Source of the DNA: Chrysomallon squamiferum
Lineage: Eukaryota; Mollusca; Gastropoda; Neomphalida; Peltospiridae
Assembly (NCBI GenBank): GCA_012295275.1
Contig: CM022665.1
Coordinates: forward strand, 41,185,152-41,249,151
DNA length: 64,000 bases
Direction of reading: 5' to 3'
Shown here: positions 1 to 14,054 of the stretch, in pieces
How the letters are laid out: the number at the start of each line of letters is the position of its first letter
How positions within the stretch are numbered: position 1 is the first letter of the stretch
Notes under the pieces: model-generated
Database searches by the model: none
Seen by the model: the letters and a program-made list of their open reading frames with translations, nothing else
Told to the model about the DNA's origin: nothing
Translations under genes and position numbers: made by a program

Positions 1-2147
1 TTTTTTTTGTTTTTTTTTTACATATTTCATTGTGACTGCTATTATTATTATTATTATTATTGCTGCTGTTGTTGCTTGTTGTTGTTGTTATTGTTATTAT
101 TATTAATTAATTGATTTTTTTTATGGTTACTAATAATATAATGATATGCATTTTCCTGTTTGCATATAGTGGTAAGGAGTAAATTTAGCTGATCTAAAAC
201 TGTTATAATACCATATGGACATAAATATATAAATGTTTTATGTGCGATTAAATTTTAACTCATTGTATTATTATTATTTTTTTTCATGTGTGTATTAAGC
301 TGTGACCTTATATTACCATTACATATGATAACAGACATATTCCCTCCTCCCCTGCTTTTTCATTACATAATTTTTATCCCGTCACCTTTTAGTGATGATG
401 GTAGGTCACTGGAGGGTTAGTAAATCATTTTATGCAGTGGTGATATATGGTTGGTATAAATTTGGAAATATTTTTTATTGGATAGATATGTAGAAAGAGA
501 GAGAGTCAGTGTGATAAAAAAAAAAAAAAAAAAAAATAGTGCATTTTGAAAGAATAAAAAGAGGGAAAAAAACCAGCAACAGAGGAAAATTAAGTAAGTA
601 CTGCAGAAATGAGCTTAAATGAATAAGAATGAAAACAAATGGTGAGAGAAAGAAAATGGAAGTGATAAAGAAGATAAAGAGAAAAAAAGAAAGAAAGTAA
701 AAGAGAGAAAAAAGAAAGAAAGAATGAGTCAGAAACAGGGAGAAAAAAAAAAGAAAAGAGAGACTGAGAAAAAAGACTGTTATGATGCAGAGAGAGATTT
801 ATGTAAATACATGGAAACGGTGGCATTTGATTTTAATTGCAAATGTGCTTGTTTGATTTGTTATGCACCACACAGTTGTGGGAGAATAAATTCAGGTAAA
901 CAGAGAGATAAGGAAATATCATATTCCGCGCAACACTTGAAGATCTATTTTTGTTCTTTTCATGGTAATTTTACTCATATCTGCATGTCTCCGAGGACAT
1001 CGTTCTTGTTGTGAATGGGGAAGGGTTTTGCATTTTCCCATACGACAAAAGCAGGATGAGATTTCATTTAATCAATGGCTGGATTATTTATAGAGTTGTA
1101 TTAATGCCTGCTTCTGCTGCTGCAGCATCCACATTGTGCTTGTTGATGGTAATATGGCCATCCATCATTGACCACAAGATGATGTCCAAAATCCGCCTCT
1201 CTCGATTTGAAACATTCATCATTGATATCTGACTGATTGTCGTTTTGAGTTATTTTGTGTCTCATTAGAACAGGGAAGCTGGCAATACAATTAGGATGTA
1301 GTAATAATGTACTCGTGGAAGAATTATCAGCTGTGAAAAACAGTTTAAAACATTATTATTTATGACTGTTTGTTAATGTTTTGAAATAGAGCATGTAGAG
1401 GTAAAAAAAAAAAAAAAAAAACATTAACAGAAAGTTGATTTTAAATAAAGTAAGAAGAATTTCAGTTGAGAATTGTTATTTAAATGTTTTGGTGATATTC
1501 GAACACTCTTCTTTTATATAAAATTAAAACTGCACTGATTATGTAATAAAAATTTAAATGAGATGAAACTTTTAAAAAAAAAGGTTTATGTTTCCAAGAT
1601 TATTTTATTTAAAAAATTATATTTAATTATAATTTTACATGGAAAGCATTTTAAAAATTATATTCAATTAATGTACTGTATTTATTTGCTTTCTCATTTA
1701 TTTTAAAATTTATTTCCTGTTTACTCACATATTTATTTACATTTATATTTATATTTTGATTTGATTTGATTTGATTTGATTTAAAGAAATTTATTTTCTT
1801 TATTTTATTTTATTTTGTTTAAGCTCACCCTGTAGCAAAACTGTTTAAAACAATTCACATATAAAAATGATTGCAAATAATTTAAATAATATTCATCATT
1901 CATTTTTGTGATATTAGCAGTGATTCTTATCACTGGTCCCTGATTCATTGTATTCCTTTTATACAGAAATGTTTACTTGAATTATATAAATGGAAATTAC
2001 AGTGAATCACAAAACAAACATAAGTAAAATATGTTTTATTTTTTTATTTATTTATTTTGTAAGTTGTATTCTGTGAAAAACACTTGATTGAAATAGCTTA
2101 TCAGCTATCCATTTATGATTTTTTTTTAAATTATTTACCTCATTGGA

Positions 2148-2178
<31 letters not shown>

Positions 2179-2319
2179 CATACAGTACAGGCATGTATGT
2201 ATGTATGTGTGTGTGTGACATACATGTAAGTTTGCGTGTATGTTAGAAATTAAAAAATGTATGTATGTATGTATGTCTGTTTTGTTTTTAAATTCTAACA
2301 TACAAATACAAATTATTTG
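1..2319. other. 5' non-coding stretch, simple repeats
   Basis: This stretch is AT-rich and non-coding as far as I can see. It holds a TTA/TTG microsatellite near the left edge, poly-A at about 518-537 and 1402-1420, a purine-rich GAAA tract at about 630-780, a TTTGA repeat at about 1757-1781 and a TG/TATG repeat at 2147-2275. The part at about 960-1260 is less repetitive than its surroundings, but I find no splice-bounded coding frame in it. The small open frames at 724-1014 and 1011-1232 have no recognisable domain. Confidence 0.5.
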
Positions 2320-2501
2320 TAACAAACACAGCAGACAGGCAGATATCAGCTTCTAAATTGTTGTGTCCTCAGAAGGCCAATTTTGAAGGACTTTGAAGAG
2401 CTCCTTAATTTACCCTGTGATGAAAATTTCATCAATTCGCCCGAGATTGATCCAGTCTTGTGTGATGCTGTGTGCGGCTGTCGAAGGTTTACAGAAAGAA
2501 G

Positions 2502-2595
2502 ATGTTTAACGACAGCGATGCTGTTGCGATGAGTACAGAGCTAAACTGTCTGTGCATACCTCGTGTTCCACGTTGGAGCACTCCTCGAGTATCAA
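2502..2595 (+). CDS. candidate first coding exon of AREL1-like gene
   Basis: The ATG at 2502 has a purine at -3. It opens a 31-codon frame (MFNDSDAVAM...) ending at a GT donor at 2596 (caa|gtcagt) in phase 1. The next AREL1 exon needs exactly one nucleotide from its predecessor, so the two join to give ...RVS-N-FLATLGL.... The surrounding 250 bases are noticeably less AT-rich and less repetitive than the flanks, as expected of a transcribed exon. Human AREL1 begins only a few residues before its membrane segment, so this start would add an N-terminal extension of about 30 residues. A phase match alone has a one-in-three chance of being accidental, and a different upstream exon could supply the start. 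Confidence 0.35.
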
Positions 2596-2609
2596 GTCAG
2601 TGAGAAAGG

Positions 2610-2640
<31 letters not shown>

Positions 2641-3372
2641 ATATCACAGAAGGCAGACAAGTTTCCGAAGGACAGCTTTAGTACTCAGGAGCCTCATTTT
2701 TCTTCATGTTCTTTTACTCCAAGCTTCCATTGTGGATGTGGGTTGTTCTGGGTTTTTTGTCTTCGTCACAGTGAAGCAGACACGTGTGTGTGTCGGTACT
2801 GTTCATATTATGGTCATAGTAAATTTATTTTTCATTCCCAGTTAAGGATGGTTTTTTTATGATGGCGGTATATGTATATATATATATATATATATATAAA
2901 ACTGTATATGGTTGTTGTTTTTTGTTAAAATAAGATGAAACAGTATTGTGGAGGAAAACTTTCCTTACTGTGTAGACACTACAGGATTTATTACACGTAA
3001 ACTATGTGAGGTGAGATTTCAGCATTTTTATACATGTAAAAAAAAAAGAAAATCTTTCGTATTATCTTTCTGTGTTTGGCTACTACTCCATGATAACTGT
3101 TGCATGTTAATGTAAAATAAAGATTGCATATTAGATATTTGTGTCAGCTCTATATTTGACTAATAGGAATGCCTGATCAAAGTACTGGGCATTGATATAA
3201 CATAATTTTAACATACAGAAGCTAATTTAAACTGATAATTAAAAAAAACACACACAACATTAAGTGGTTTTTTTGTTTGTTTTTTTATCTCAGCTGATCA
3301 TTCACTTTTTAAAATGTATTAGACTTAATGATAAAGTCATCATTAATTTCTTTAAATTGAATCCTGTGTGTT

Positions 3373-3412
<40 letters not shown>

Positions 3413-4044
3413 ACAACTGTGTGGCTGTCTATATGTATTTGTGGTATTTCTGTATATCAGTTTGTGATTTTGTCTATGCATGTATGTTACATATGGCATA
3501 TTCTGCATACATAATCTGCAATATGTTTATGGGTGTGTACGTAGTTTTATGTGTGTATACCTTTGTTTGAATATGTCTGTATGTGTTTATGTCTGTATGC
3601 ACTTGCGCCTGTATATGATTAACTGCGTTAGTGTTTGAAAATGTATATATTATAATGCTCCACTTTTCTGCTATTATTGTTTCAAATTACACATGGACTC
3701 TGTTTAGATGTACAAAAATAATGAATGATGTAACACATAAGCATAATCTCATCTTTTGATCAAGGTTACAGTAGTGTTGTAATTATGGAAATAATAAATG
3801 TTTTCAGGTAATAACTAGTCTAGTATCACATCATTTACTATGTTATATTCTATTGTTATTCAAATATGTTTATTTATCATTTACACTGAGTTGTTAGACA
3901 CAGATGTATTCATGTGTACAAATAAACATCCACAGTAAGTACATGTTATTTTATTTATATACACACACACACACACACACACACATACATAAATATACAG
4001 TACACATATATGCACATTTGTACATATAAATATATACATATATC

Positions 4045-4089
<45 letters not shown>

Positions 4090-4145
4090 AATAATAATTA
4101 CTTGCATAAACATAAATAAACAGCATCAAAACTACAGTAAAAGAT

Positions 4146-4850
4146 TGACAGGTATCTTCAGGTAATAACTACAGACATTTCTTGCTTACCTGCATTTTTA
4201 TCATGCAGATAAATGGCAGGTAAAAAGGTTTATTGACAGGTATTGTCAGGTGGTAATTAGACATTTCTTGCACATAAATTTGTGTAAAACAGGATGCAAA
4301 TGAAAGACAGGTAAACAAATTTATTGACAAATGTGTTCAGATGAAAACTACATAAATCAAACACAACACCTGTATGGTTGTTAAGATACCTCATTTATTG
4401 ACAGGTGTTTATATGGTTATTAAGATGCATAGGTGAAAACAAATTACTGATAGATTGTTCAGGTCATAACTGCATATATATACATTGTGTTAACTGTCAT
4501 TATTTAGATGGATAGGTAAACACATTTATTGACAGGTATATATTGCTCTGTCTGTGTGGTTATTAAGGTGAAAAAGAAAAAACAAAATTAACTGACAAGG
4601 CAGTCTCTTGTGACAACTGTTGCACTTCCTGTGTATGGCTTGGTTATTAGGAAAGACAGGTAAGCACACTGACAGGTAATGTTCAGGTGAAAACTACATT
4701 CATTTCATGCTCTGCCTGTGCGATTATTAGCATGTTCAGGTACACACATTTATTTACTGACAGGTATTCTCAGGTGATAACTACCTGCACTAACTCTGCG
4801 TGGTTATTAGGAGAGACGGGTAAACACATTTATTGCAGTAATCTGCAATG
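4146..4850. repeat. degenerate minisatellite, unit about 100 bp
   Basis: A motif reading approximately 'ttgacaggtattnttcaggtgataactaca ... tggttattaagananacaggtaaacacattta' recurs six to seven times with many substitutions and indels. Recurring anchors are gacaggta, ttcaggt, aactaca, ggttatta and acacatttattga. Related traces begin near 3800. The array is old, judging by its divergence. Confidence 0.6.
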
Positions 4851-5541
4851 CACAACTAATAACCATGTCGTTATGTATTGTTCTGTTGGCTGCTTCATTT
4901 AGCCGATCTCCTGCGTGTACCTGGGGAATAACACAGTATTATGAGCTGTCATTAAATCTCTGTTTATTGTTTCCAGTCAGGTGTTTCATAATGATAAAGT
5001 GAAATTGTCATTGATCTTACCTGGCTGGAATGTAATATAAAGCAGGTGAATAACTGCAGGTGTTTTCTAAAGAATACATCAATTTGATTAAGCAGGTTAT
5101 CCTGGTTTTTCATTTTTTTTTTTTTTTTTTTTAGATTGATAATACTGATAATAGTGAGAATAATAATGATGATTCAGGATTTTAATTTTTTTTTAAGATT
5201 ACAAATATGTTTGTGTTTAATAAAAAAAAAAATCAGTATTTGTACATTTATATTATTTTTGTTTACTTGATATTGAGTTTCACATGGTTTGCAGAAAATT
5301 AAATTTGGTACATTGAATCAATAGTAAATATATTTATTTGTTTATTTTTTGAATGTAGAAAGAAAAAAAAGAACAAACCAAAACAGTTTCAGAAAACCCC
5401 CCATCAAAAAAACAACAGATAAATCAAGCTTTTTAAAAAAAAAAAAGTCCCTACAAACATATATACTCACATACCATACAAATTACATTCTCATAAATAA
5501 TAAAAGACAAAAGAAATGACAGCAAAATATTCAAAGCTTTC

Positions 5542-5543
<2 letters not shown>

Positions 5544-5619
<76 letters not shown>
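5544..5619. repeat. (GA)n microsatellite
   Basis: An uninterrupted GA dinucleotide run of about 76 bases. The apparent SLSLSL open frames on the minus strand are this repeat translated. Confidence 0.95.
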
Positions 5620-5623
<4 letters not shown>

Positions 5624-6736
5624 ATATGTATGTAGGCAAATAAATATGTATTCAGAATACAGAGATGGAAAACAACATAGTCACAATGGTCAGACTCACA
5701 GAGAAAGAGAGAAAGAAAAAGAGAGAGGTGGAAAGTAGAGAGCAGAAAATAGATAGCTGACCACATACACAAAAGTACTATCATTTAGAAGAGAGTGGCG
5801 AAAAACAGAGTGTGATAATTGAACAGCATCATGTTCTCAGATAGCTGAAGTTGTGTACACTCTCTTTATCTCTGTAATTTCCAATAACACTGCAGTGCTA
5901 TCACATGTCATAATGGTTTCCAGACACAGTCCCTCATGCCTGGCCTTATTCCATTATACTTGACTTCAGGTTCAGCTATTAGAAAGGGTCTTGAGAAAAT
6001 TGGTTAGGGATTTTTGGTGTCAAATTCATAGATTTCTACCGAATTTTCTACTGGCGGCTTGCATTTCTGAAGGTTTAGATTTTTATCTGTGTGGAATCTT
6101 GTCATAGTGAAACCATCTAGAATATTTAGCTTACTAGAATTTTGAGTGTTGGATGTCTTTGTTATAAATAATTAGTTGTTTTTTGTTTTGTTTTTTTTTA
6201 AAAGGAATTTTGCTTCTGTTTTAATGTGTCTATTCGTGTGTAGATTTATTTGTGTATGTCTGTGTCTGTGAGTTTGTATGTAAAATTATTTATCTATATT
6301 TACAAGTTTACACACACATACACACACACACATACACACATACACACACACTCATACACTCATACGTACATACATACACATATTAAACAATCCAGTACAA
6401 ATTTGAATCTTCAATTTTAATAAAGGCGTAGACATTAATAATGAAATATTTTGAACAGAATTGCTTAAATTACAAATTTGTTTGTTACGCGAGTAATTTA
6501 TTTCAGTACGTATATATTGTCTCGAGTTGTTTAAATTTCTGTTTCTCGAATGTCAATATCATTGACATCTGATTTAAAAAAAAAGAAAAAACAGGGAAAA
6601 GAAAAAAGATAAGAAAAAATGGCAATTACGAAGTAATTCTCTAGAGCTTTGACAGGATCAATTTTTATGGCAGATTAACTGGAAATTCTTCATTGTAATT
6701 AGCAAGCTGATGCATGACACATGTTGCCATTAAGAG

Positions 6737-7222
6737 TGAAAAAAAAAAAAAAAAAGAAAGAAAAAAGAAAAAGTAGAAAGAGAAAGATGGAAAGGAAGAA
6801 ATGACAGGAGAAAAAATATAGATGGGGGAAAAGAAAAAAGAAAAATGAAGAGAGAAGCAAGAAAAGAGAAATATAAAACTGAGGGAAAGACTGAAAGACT
6901 GACACAGGAAGATGTAGAGAGAGAAAGATAAAGAGGCAGAAATGAAGAAAAGAGAAAAAGAAAGGAAAAGGTAGAAAGACTCTGACATTGAAAGAGATTA
7001 AAGAAGAGAAAGAAAAATCAAGAAAGAGAGGTGAAATAGGAAGATAGATTGATAGATTTAACTGGGATAAAGATAAAAAAAAAAATAAAAAAAATGAAAA
7101 AAAATAATATATAAAAGAAATATTAAAAAAGAAAAAAGTGGTGAGAACAGAAAAGACTAAATTACAGATAAAGAGAAAAAAAGAAGAGAAGAAAAGAAAA
7201 CAAATTTATAAAAAGAAAATAA
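6737..7222. repeat. polypurine (GAAA/GAGA) tract
   Basis: Nearly 500 bases in which the plus strand is overwhelmingly A and G. It starts with a poly-A run and continues as irregular GAAA, GAGA and GGAA. Long polypurine/polypyrimidine tracts can form triplex DNA. Serine/phenylalanine-rich minus-strand frames here are artefacts of composition. Confidence 0.8.
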
Positions 7223-8254
7223 AGAAAAATCAGAAATTACTCTTTTGGGAATTCATTGCATGTCAGTGTTAATAATCCATTTTCCCGTGGTGTAATTTCA
7301 CTTGATTTTCAACACACTTTATGGTATTATGAGTTATTATTCAAGCTTATTTTCAAGTGATGATATGCAGTCTCCTTGTTAACTGAAGAAGTAAATTGAG
7401 ATTAATTACAGACCCTCTTAAAGAAAATGAACTGTTTAAGTCTGACTATATAACAATAAATCTTTTAAATCTCAATTCAGCATTAAGTTCATTCATTGGT
7501 CTGACAATTTATACGTTTTTATTTTATTTTTATTTTTTTATAAAAAAATTGTTTGAATAACTGGCTACAATTTATTTCTTACTTTAGTTTGTAACCTTCA
7601 TATTAAAAGCTGTGGGGATCTGTTCACAAAAGGATTTTTTTTTTATTACTGCCAACAGATGATGGAACGTGACTACACTGGTTTCCTAAAAGATATAAGT
7701 GCATAACAACCACTTCAGAACCGAATGTTAAACATGTAATAACTCTTAATATTAAAATATACTGAAATGACATTAAGCAAGTTTCATCCATTCATTTGAA
7801 TTGGCAATGAGATGTTTATGTTATGTTTGTATGGATAAATGTTACTGCATTTTCTTCAGTGTGCCATCTCTTTGTGACACGGAATCTCGTGGAATCTGTT
7901 TTAGACAAAAGTTCAGTATTGATTATTCAGAAAAAGAAAAAAAACAAAAAAATCCTTAAAGAATTCTGGGCCACTGTTGCAGGAAGATCAGACTTTTTGC
8001 TAATGGTGATCAATCAGGTTGTTGTTTTTTTGTGGGTTTTTTTTGTAACAAAATAACCATGTCGAAGATCAAATGGGAGAAAAAGTGAAAGCAATGGATC
8101 ATTTAGTGACACCTCATACATTACAACAGACTGATATGAGAACAAAGTTTTTGTTTTAATCTTTGAAAATATTGACATAAAATAAAAGAACTGGAATCAT
8201 TCCTATGTTTACCAATTTAAAAAGAAAAGAAAAAAAGTAATTTTCCTTCTTAGA

Positions 8255-8565
8255 CTGCTGATACGATTTAAGTATTACTGTATGAAGTTGATAACAGCAT
8301 TCATACATGGCTTGATAAATGATAATAGTATTCATTCCAGACTGAAAAAATGTGATAATTATATTCATCTTAACATAATAGTGTTAGTTTATAGACGATA
8401 ATATTCATTCTAGGTTTGATAAACGATGACAACATTTATGCATGTCTTGATAAATAGTAAGTTATTATTATTTATTTCTGCTTTGGCTTTTTAAATGATG
8501 ATTATATTCTTAACTTACAAATAATGACACTATTCATTCTTGGCCTGATTAATGGTGTAGGTAAT
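8255..8565. repeat. degenerate minisatellite, unit about 40-45 bp
   Basis: The core 'cttgataaatgataatattcattct' recurs about six times with point changes (near 8307, 8347, 8400, 8440, 8490 and 8530). The repeat is old and imperfect and lies within the first AREL1-like intron. Confidence 0.45.
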
Positions 8566-9216
8566 AAACTAGCAGGCCTGTTAAAAAGTTTATTCTTTTC
8601 TGTATATCAGAATACAAGATCCATTACTTCTGAGTCTCAGTGACCCAAAAAGTAAGAATAATTGGCTTTCTTTCAAGTAATTTATACACAAGAAACATAC
8701 TGGACACCTAACAAACCTAAAAATATTAAAATGTATAGATGTGTCATTTTATAAATATTCATTTCTTTGTTGTGATACTGTCAGAAAATTTAACTTCAGG
8801 AAATAGGTTTTAGTTGTTTTCTGGGATGTGGTGTACTTCAGGAAATAGGTCATCCTGCTCCTGCCAGACTTTCTAAACCAATGTAGGTGATGCTGTATAA
8901 CTTTTCATTCAGCAACTCTAACCTCTGTTGAGGTTTTACAGGATTAAGTGATCCGCTTATGCAAACAGCAGAGTTAATGTAATTAGCCCACATTCCCGGA
9001 ATGGGATAAACAGTGTCAACACATTGCAGCTTAAAGAGCTTTAAATCAATAGTAATTACTGCTATGATCTGTGACACATCACATCCTCCTCTTCATCGCC
9101 TCTTCTCAATTTCTTGTGTTCTATTTCTCATCATTCTGGTTAACTCAGTCACCTTATTCTGCCTTCAGGAAATAGTTCTTCTGTAATTGATTTTTCACCA
9201 ATTTCAGGAAAGGCAC

Positions 9217-9219
<3 letters not shown>

Positions 9220-9271
<52 letters not shown>
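9220..9271. repeat. poly-T run of 52 bases
   Basis: An uninterrupted T homopolymer, followed by a pyrimidine-rich TTTC/CATC/CCTT tract to about 9650. Its exact length is probably unreliable in any assembly. Confidence 0.9.
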
Positions 9272-11067
9272 CATTATCGGTGGTTCGTGATGTTTATTTT
9301 TGTCATTTACAGTTTTCTTGACATGCTGTTGTCATTGGTATTTGCTGTGATGTTGAACATTTCCTTAATTTTTTTTTTTTTCTTTCGTTTTGTTTGTTCA
9401 TTCATGCATTACTTTTTCTTTCATTTTCCTTTGATTTCTTTCTTCTTGTTCTCCTTTATTCTTCTTTCATTTCTTCCATTCTCTTCTATCTGTATCTATC
9501 CATCCTTCCATCCTTCCGTCCATCCATCCATCCATCCAGCTATTCATTCATCTATCTATCTGTTGGTCTATTTATTGATCTTTATTACCTGTCTTTCTCT
9601 TTCTTCTTTCTTTCTTTTCCTTTTTCCTCCTTCCTTCTTCTTTTCTTTAACTCATTTGTTCTGTTGCTGGACTTTAAGTAACTTAACGAAAACATTGATT
9701 TTGTTACAGTGCTGTTGCAAATCCTGTTGATTTTAATACCCTGAAGCAAAGCTTTGGTTTTATTATTATGCAATGTAAAGCCATTGGATTTCAAGAGCTT
9801 AAGGAAAAACATTAGTTTTTAATCAAGTGTGCACTTTTCAAGCTTTAAATTTTTCAGCTGTTGAAGTGATGCATCCTATAGATTTTAATAATCTGAGAAA
9901 AACAAAAAAATGTAACTTTTTTCCTTGGTACCATTGTCAAGCCTGTGGAATTGTGATAATGTAGATTGTGTAAGGCTATGCTAGAATTACATCAATGAAT
10001 GTGTAATAAATAATTTTTAAAAAAAGTTAAAATACTTCACGATAAAATAAAAAATGAAATACTGAACAAGAACAGCAAACAAAAATAAATAATAATAATA
10101 ATAATAATAATAAAGTAAATCAGTTGGGAAAAATGGTAAAAAGGCTAAAAAAAATAAATAACTCATATATTTTTCTTATGAAATTACAAACTTAACAGTA
10201 TGTTTTTATTTTGGCAACACTAATGCTAGTACACCATCAGAGTGTATATTTCACATATCTATTTACATGTTGACATAAGATTTAAAAAAAAATATATATA
10301 TATATTTTTTAATTAATTGTTTTTAACAAGAACATAAACCAAGAAGACTGATCTGATCTTTACACAGAAGTAAAATACCTCTATCGATCAACCCTTTGAA
10401 ATGTACTTAGCACTGCTGAAGCTTCTAACAAATCTATATTGAGTGCTTGGATACATAATCCAGGAGCTTGGCTTGTCTGTCTTTGATATTGTTAGTAAGT
10501 TAGATGATTAGTTAGAGAGAAAAGAGGGTCTGCTGTTCTTACATCTTTCCAGTTAGGTAGGAGGCACTATAAAGATAAAAACTGAGTACCTAATAGTCTT
10601 TAAAATGCAGACATAACCAGCCTGGTGCTAGAACACTGTGTTCTTGAATTGATACGTTCGTAAGAACACAAGAAATAGACTAATGAAACACTGCCCTCCC
10701 AAACATAAATTGGAATTTTTCTGCATTATTCTGTTGCTGTTAACTTTATAAAACTATCATGGACATGAAGTCCATATAACAGTTTGCATGCCATGCAGAA
10801 ATTTTACATATAATTACTTGGATATAAAAATGCTTAAATTAAGGAGAAAAAAAAAAAATAATAATAATAAAAAAAAAATATATATATAATAATAATAAAA
10901 TAAAAATCTTAATGCCAGGTTTAAGGATCCAGTTGTTCATTATGGAAATTGTTTTTAATGTAACAGTTAATGAATGTTATGGAAATTACACAACAACAGA
11001 TTTTTATTTTGTAAGTTATTTACTGTAATGTTTTAGTATCATGATAACATTTAGTTCTCGGTCCATA

Positions 11068-11147
11068 TAAAAAAAAAAAAAAAAAAAATAATAATTAAAA
11101 AAAAAAGTTAAAAAAAAAAGAAAATAATTTAAAAATAAATAAAAAAA

Positions 11148-11184
<37 letters not shown>
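11068..11184. repeat. A-rich homopolymer block
   Basis: Mostly A, with a few interrupting T and G bases, ending in about 27 consecutive A. No gene is seen. Confidence 0.9.
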
Positions 11185-11187
<3 letters not shown>

Positions 11188-11986
11188 TAGTTTTTATTTT
11201 GTGTCCAAGAATATGATATATTAATCGGTAAATAGAAGAAAGAAAAGATAATTCATACATCTTGATATTCTTCCAATGAAAATAGTAAAAAAAAAAAAAA
11301 AAAAAAAAGAAAGGAGCTTCATGAGAAGGGTGATTTTTTTTTTGTGGATTTTTTTTCATAAGAGCATCAGCACCAAGAAGATCATAAAATGTCAGAAACA
11401 TTTGTATACTTGAGAAAATCACGGATGATCTTTGATAACGGCGCCATTAAGCTTGAATGATCATCACAACACTTGTGTTGATGTTGGCTCTTTGCCCAGT
11501 GTCAAACTCATAAACCTCTTACAAGCATCCAGTCTTTATTGCCAGAGCAATATCATTTTATTTCATATCTCTGCCTTTGACATCTTAGACACTTTGAGTC
11601 TTGAATGTAGGCTTTGGTGTAAAGATACTGAGATTAATTGCCTACTGGTGTTCCTTTTGATAATTTTGATTAATAGGTTGTTGAAATGTAAGTAATAATA
11701 ATAATAATAATAACAATAATAATAATAATGATAATAAAGATAATGATAATGATAATGATGATGTGTGTGAGTGTCTGCATCTGTGTGAATATTTGCATGC
11801 TGGTCCATCTGGTAAATATAATTTTGTAACAAAGTTTTTAGATTCATAATAATTTCATGGAAATAGAAGTTACATAACTGAAACTACATCCTGTTATACA
11901 TGATTTCTAATTTAAGACTGCCTTTTTCTGTTCTTTTTCTTCTAATTTTAACAAGTTAATTAATTCTGAAGGTTTGTCTTGACTCA

Positions 11987-12024
<38 letters not shown>

Positions 12025-12285
12025 TGTTACAGAACTGATGGAGATCTCCACATTTCTAGCTTGATAACATAAAATCTTCATTTGCATATTATGCAGATAA
12101 AACAGAATGGTTACAGTTTGTCAGAGACCAGAAGTTTTCATTGACAGAGAAAGAGAAATTGTGTTAAATACGTGCTAACTTGTTTTATTATATTTATTTA
12201 TGTGACAGAAACTGCAGAAACTAGGAAATTCACATTTTATTCTCTCTCATTAGTAATTGCTGGAATTTGTCCTAAATCTTGTGAG

Positions 12286-12330
<45 letters not shown>

Positions 12331-13859
12331 CTTTTTATTATTTTAACATTTTTGGGAAGGAGGGTTGTTGGCACATAATACTGATTCAAACCTTAATAAA
12401 AATGTTATTTTCTTTTTTTTTTTTTTTTTTTTTTAAATTATTATATCTTGTTTAAGAAGAAGAATTTTAATCATTTTTGTTAATATTAAGCAGAGAGCAA
12501 AAACTTTGTTTTTTTCTTAGTGTAGTGATAAGAGCTAATGCATAGGTCACATCTAGTTTAAGTGTTATAACTATAGTCATGGATGAACTTATTTAAAACT
12601 TTGATAAAAATGAATTATTTCATCATATACACATAAACAAAAATATGGTTACGGATGACAGTCAGTCATTCTGGCCTGTATTTGTACAGTGACCAGCATA
12701 GAGACCTGCATTAGTATAGTACCTAAGTGACTGGCCTACAAAGCAAGTACCTATACTTGTAATCCCATGTCCTTATTTTAATATTCTTTAAATCATTATC
12801 TTTGACTCTCAACAGGTTACATAATTTCTTGTGCTGGAGAATCATTAAGTGTTTATTCATTCATTCAATTCAGAAAGGCTTAAACAACAGGAAGAAAGCC
12901 AGTTTTTTTTTAAATTTATTTATTTATTTATTTTTTTAATTTTTTTTTTAGGTTTTTTTCCTGTTGTGAGATTTTGATTTTTAGGTTTGAGATTATAGTA
13001 TAATTATTAAAAAAATACTAACCTGTGTAATTTTTTTCAAGCTCTAACTGTATCTATATGAGTATTTGTATAATTTAGTGCTCCAGTGCATGTGTGTGTA
13101 TGTGTATGACTGTATATATGATATCTTGTCTTTAATCATTTAATCTCGAGAAAATGATATTATCAGCAAAAATATATATGAGATGGACTTTACAGGGCTT
13201 GGGTTAATGACTAGTAAATGACATACTGCCATTTTGAAACAGGAAATAATCAAAGCTATCTTAATAGTGCCATCAGTATTCTTCTCTTGATTCAAAAGTA
13301 TTTAAAATAAAATGGAATTCATGCTGCAAGAAAATATTAAATAGTTGCAATAACGTAATTAAAATAACTGAGACAGTGAGAAAGATGCTATTATTTTAAA
13401 TTAGTCATTTAAAACAAAATGTCATTTGGTGTTATTGGTGTGTCTAGTGAATATAATTTTGTAACAAAGTTTCTAAATTAAAATACCTTGGTGATATTAG
13501 AAGAAGACACATAACTATAACTAAAATAACATAATGCTGTTATACAAGGTTTCTAATTTAGGACTGTTTGCTTTTTAATTGATTGATTCTGATGGATTAG
13601 CTTTCTGGTTGAATCTAGTTCTGTTTTAAATGAGTTCATTGATTCTAACTCATGACAGAAAAAGCAAAAGTAAAAAAAAAAAAATAATGTATTTATTTAT
13701 TTTCTAAATTATGTATCAAATATAAATATATCCTTTTACACAATTTGTTTTTACATTTTGATTTGAATTTTATTATTTTTAATTTTACCATGTTTAGTTT
13801 TATTTTATTTAAATATTTCCTTATTTAATTATCATTGATTTTCTGTTTCGTTATTTTAA

Positions 13860-14054
13860 CCGTTTGAACCCAAGCAATTAATATTTTTATCATCATGTGC
13901 TGTTCACATGTTGTTTTTATTAATAATGCCATGCTCATTAGATATTCATCCAAGTAGTTTGCAGAGACTAAATATTTCAATTTTTATACATTTTGCCTAG
14001 GGGGCTATGTCTATGGGATACATAGGTTTATGTGGAAGATCTGGGTTCAAAGGG
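13860..14054. mobile_element. piggyBac-like MITE (TTAA flanks)
   Basis: The 195-base element starts CCGTTTGAACCC and ends with the inverse GGGTTCAAAGGG. It is flanked on both sides by TTAA (13856-13859 and 14055-14058). TTAA target duplication with CCYTTTG-type ends is typical of non-autonomous piggyBac relatives. There is no coding capacity. It sits about 130 bases upstream of the first firm AREL1 exon. Confidence 0.6.

Noticed and set aside
724-1232. Two plus-strand frames of 96 and 73 codons
   Set aside because: No domain, no in-phase splice connection to AREL1, and one starts in purine-rich simple sequence.
5451-5784. Serine-leucine-rich minus-strand frames
   Set aside because: They are shadows of the GA microsatellite.
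8850-9077. 75-codon minus-strand frame (MWANYINSAV...)
   Set aside because: The sequence is complex but antisense within the AREL1 intron, with no splice partners or family resemblance that I can name.
9287-9730. 147-codon plus-strand frame
   Set aside because: It translates a pyrimidine-rich TTTC/CATC/CCTT tract following a T run; composition alone explains it.
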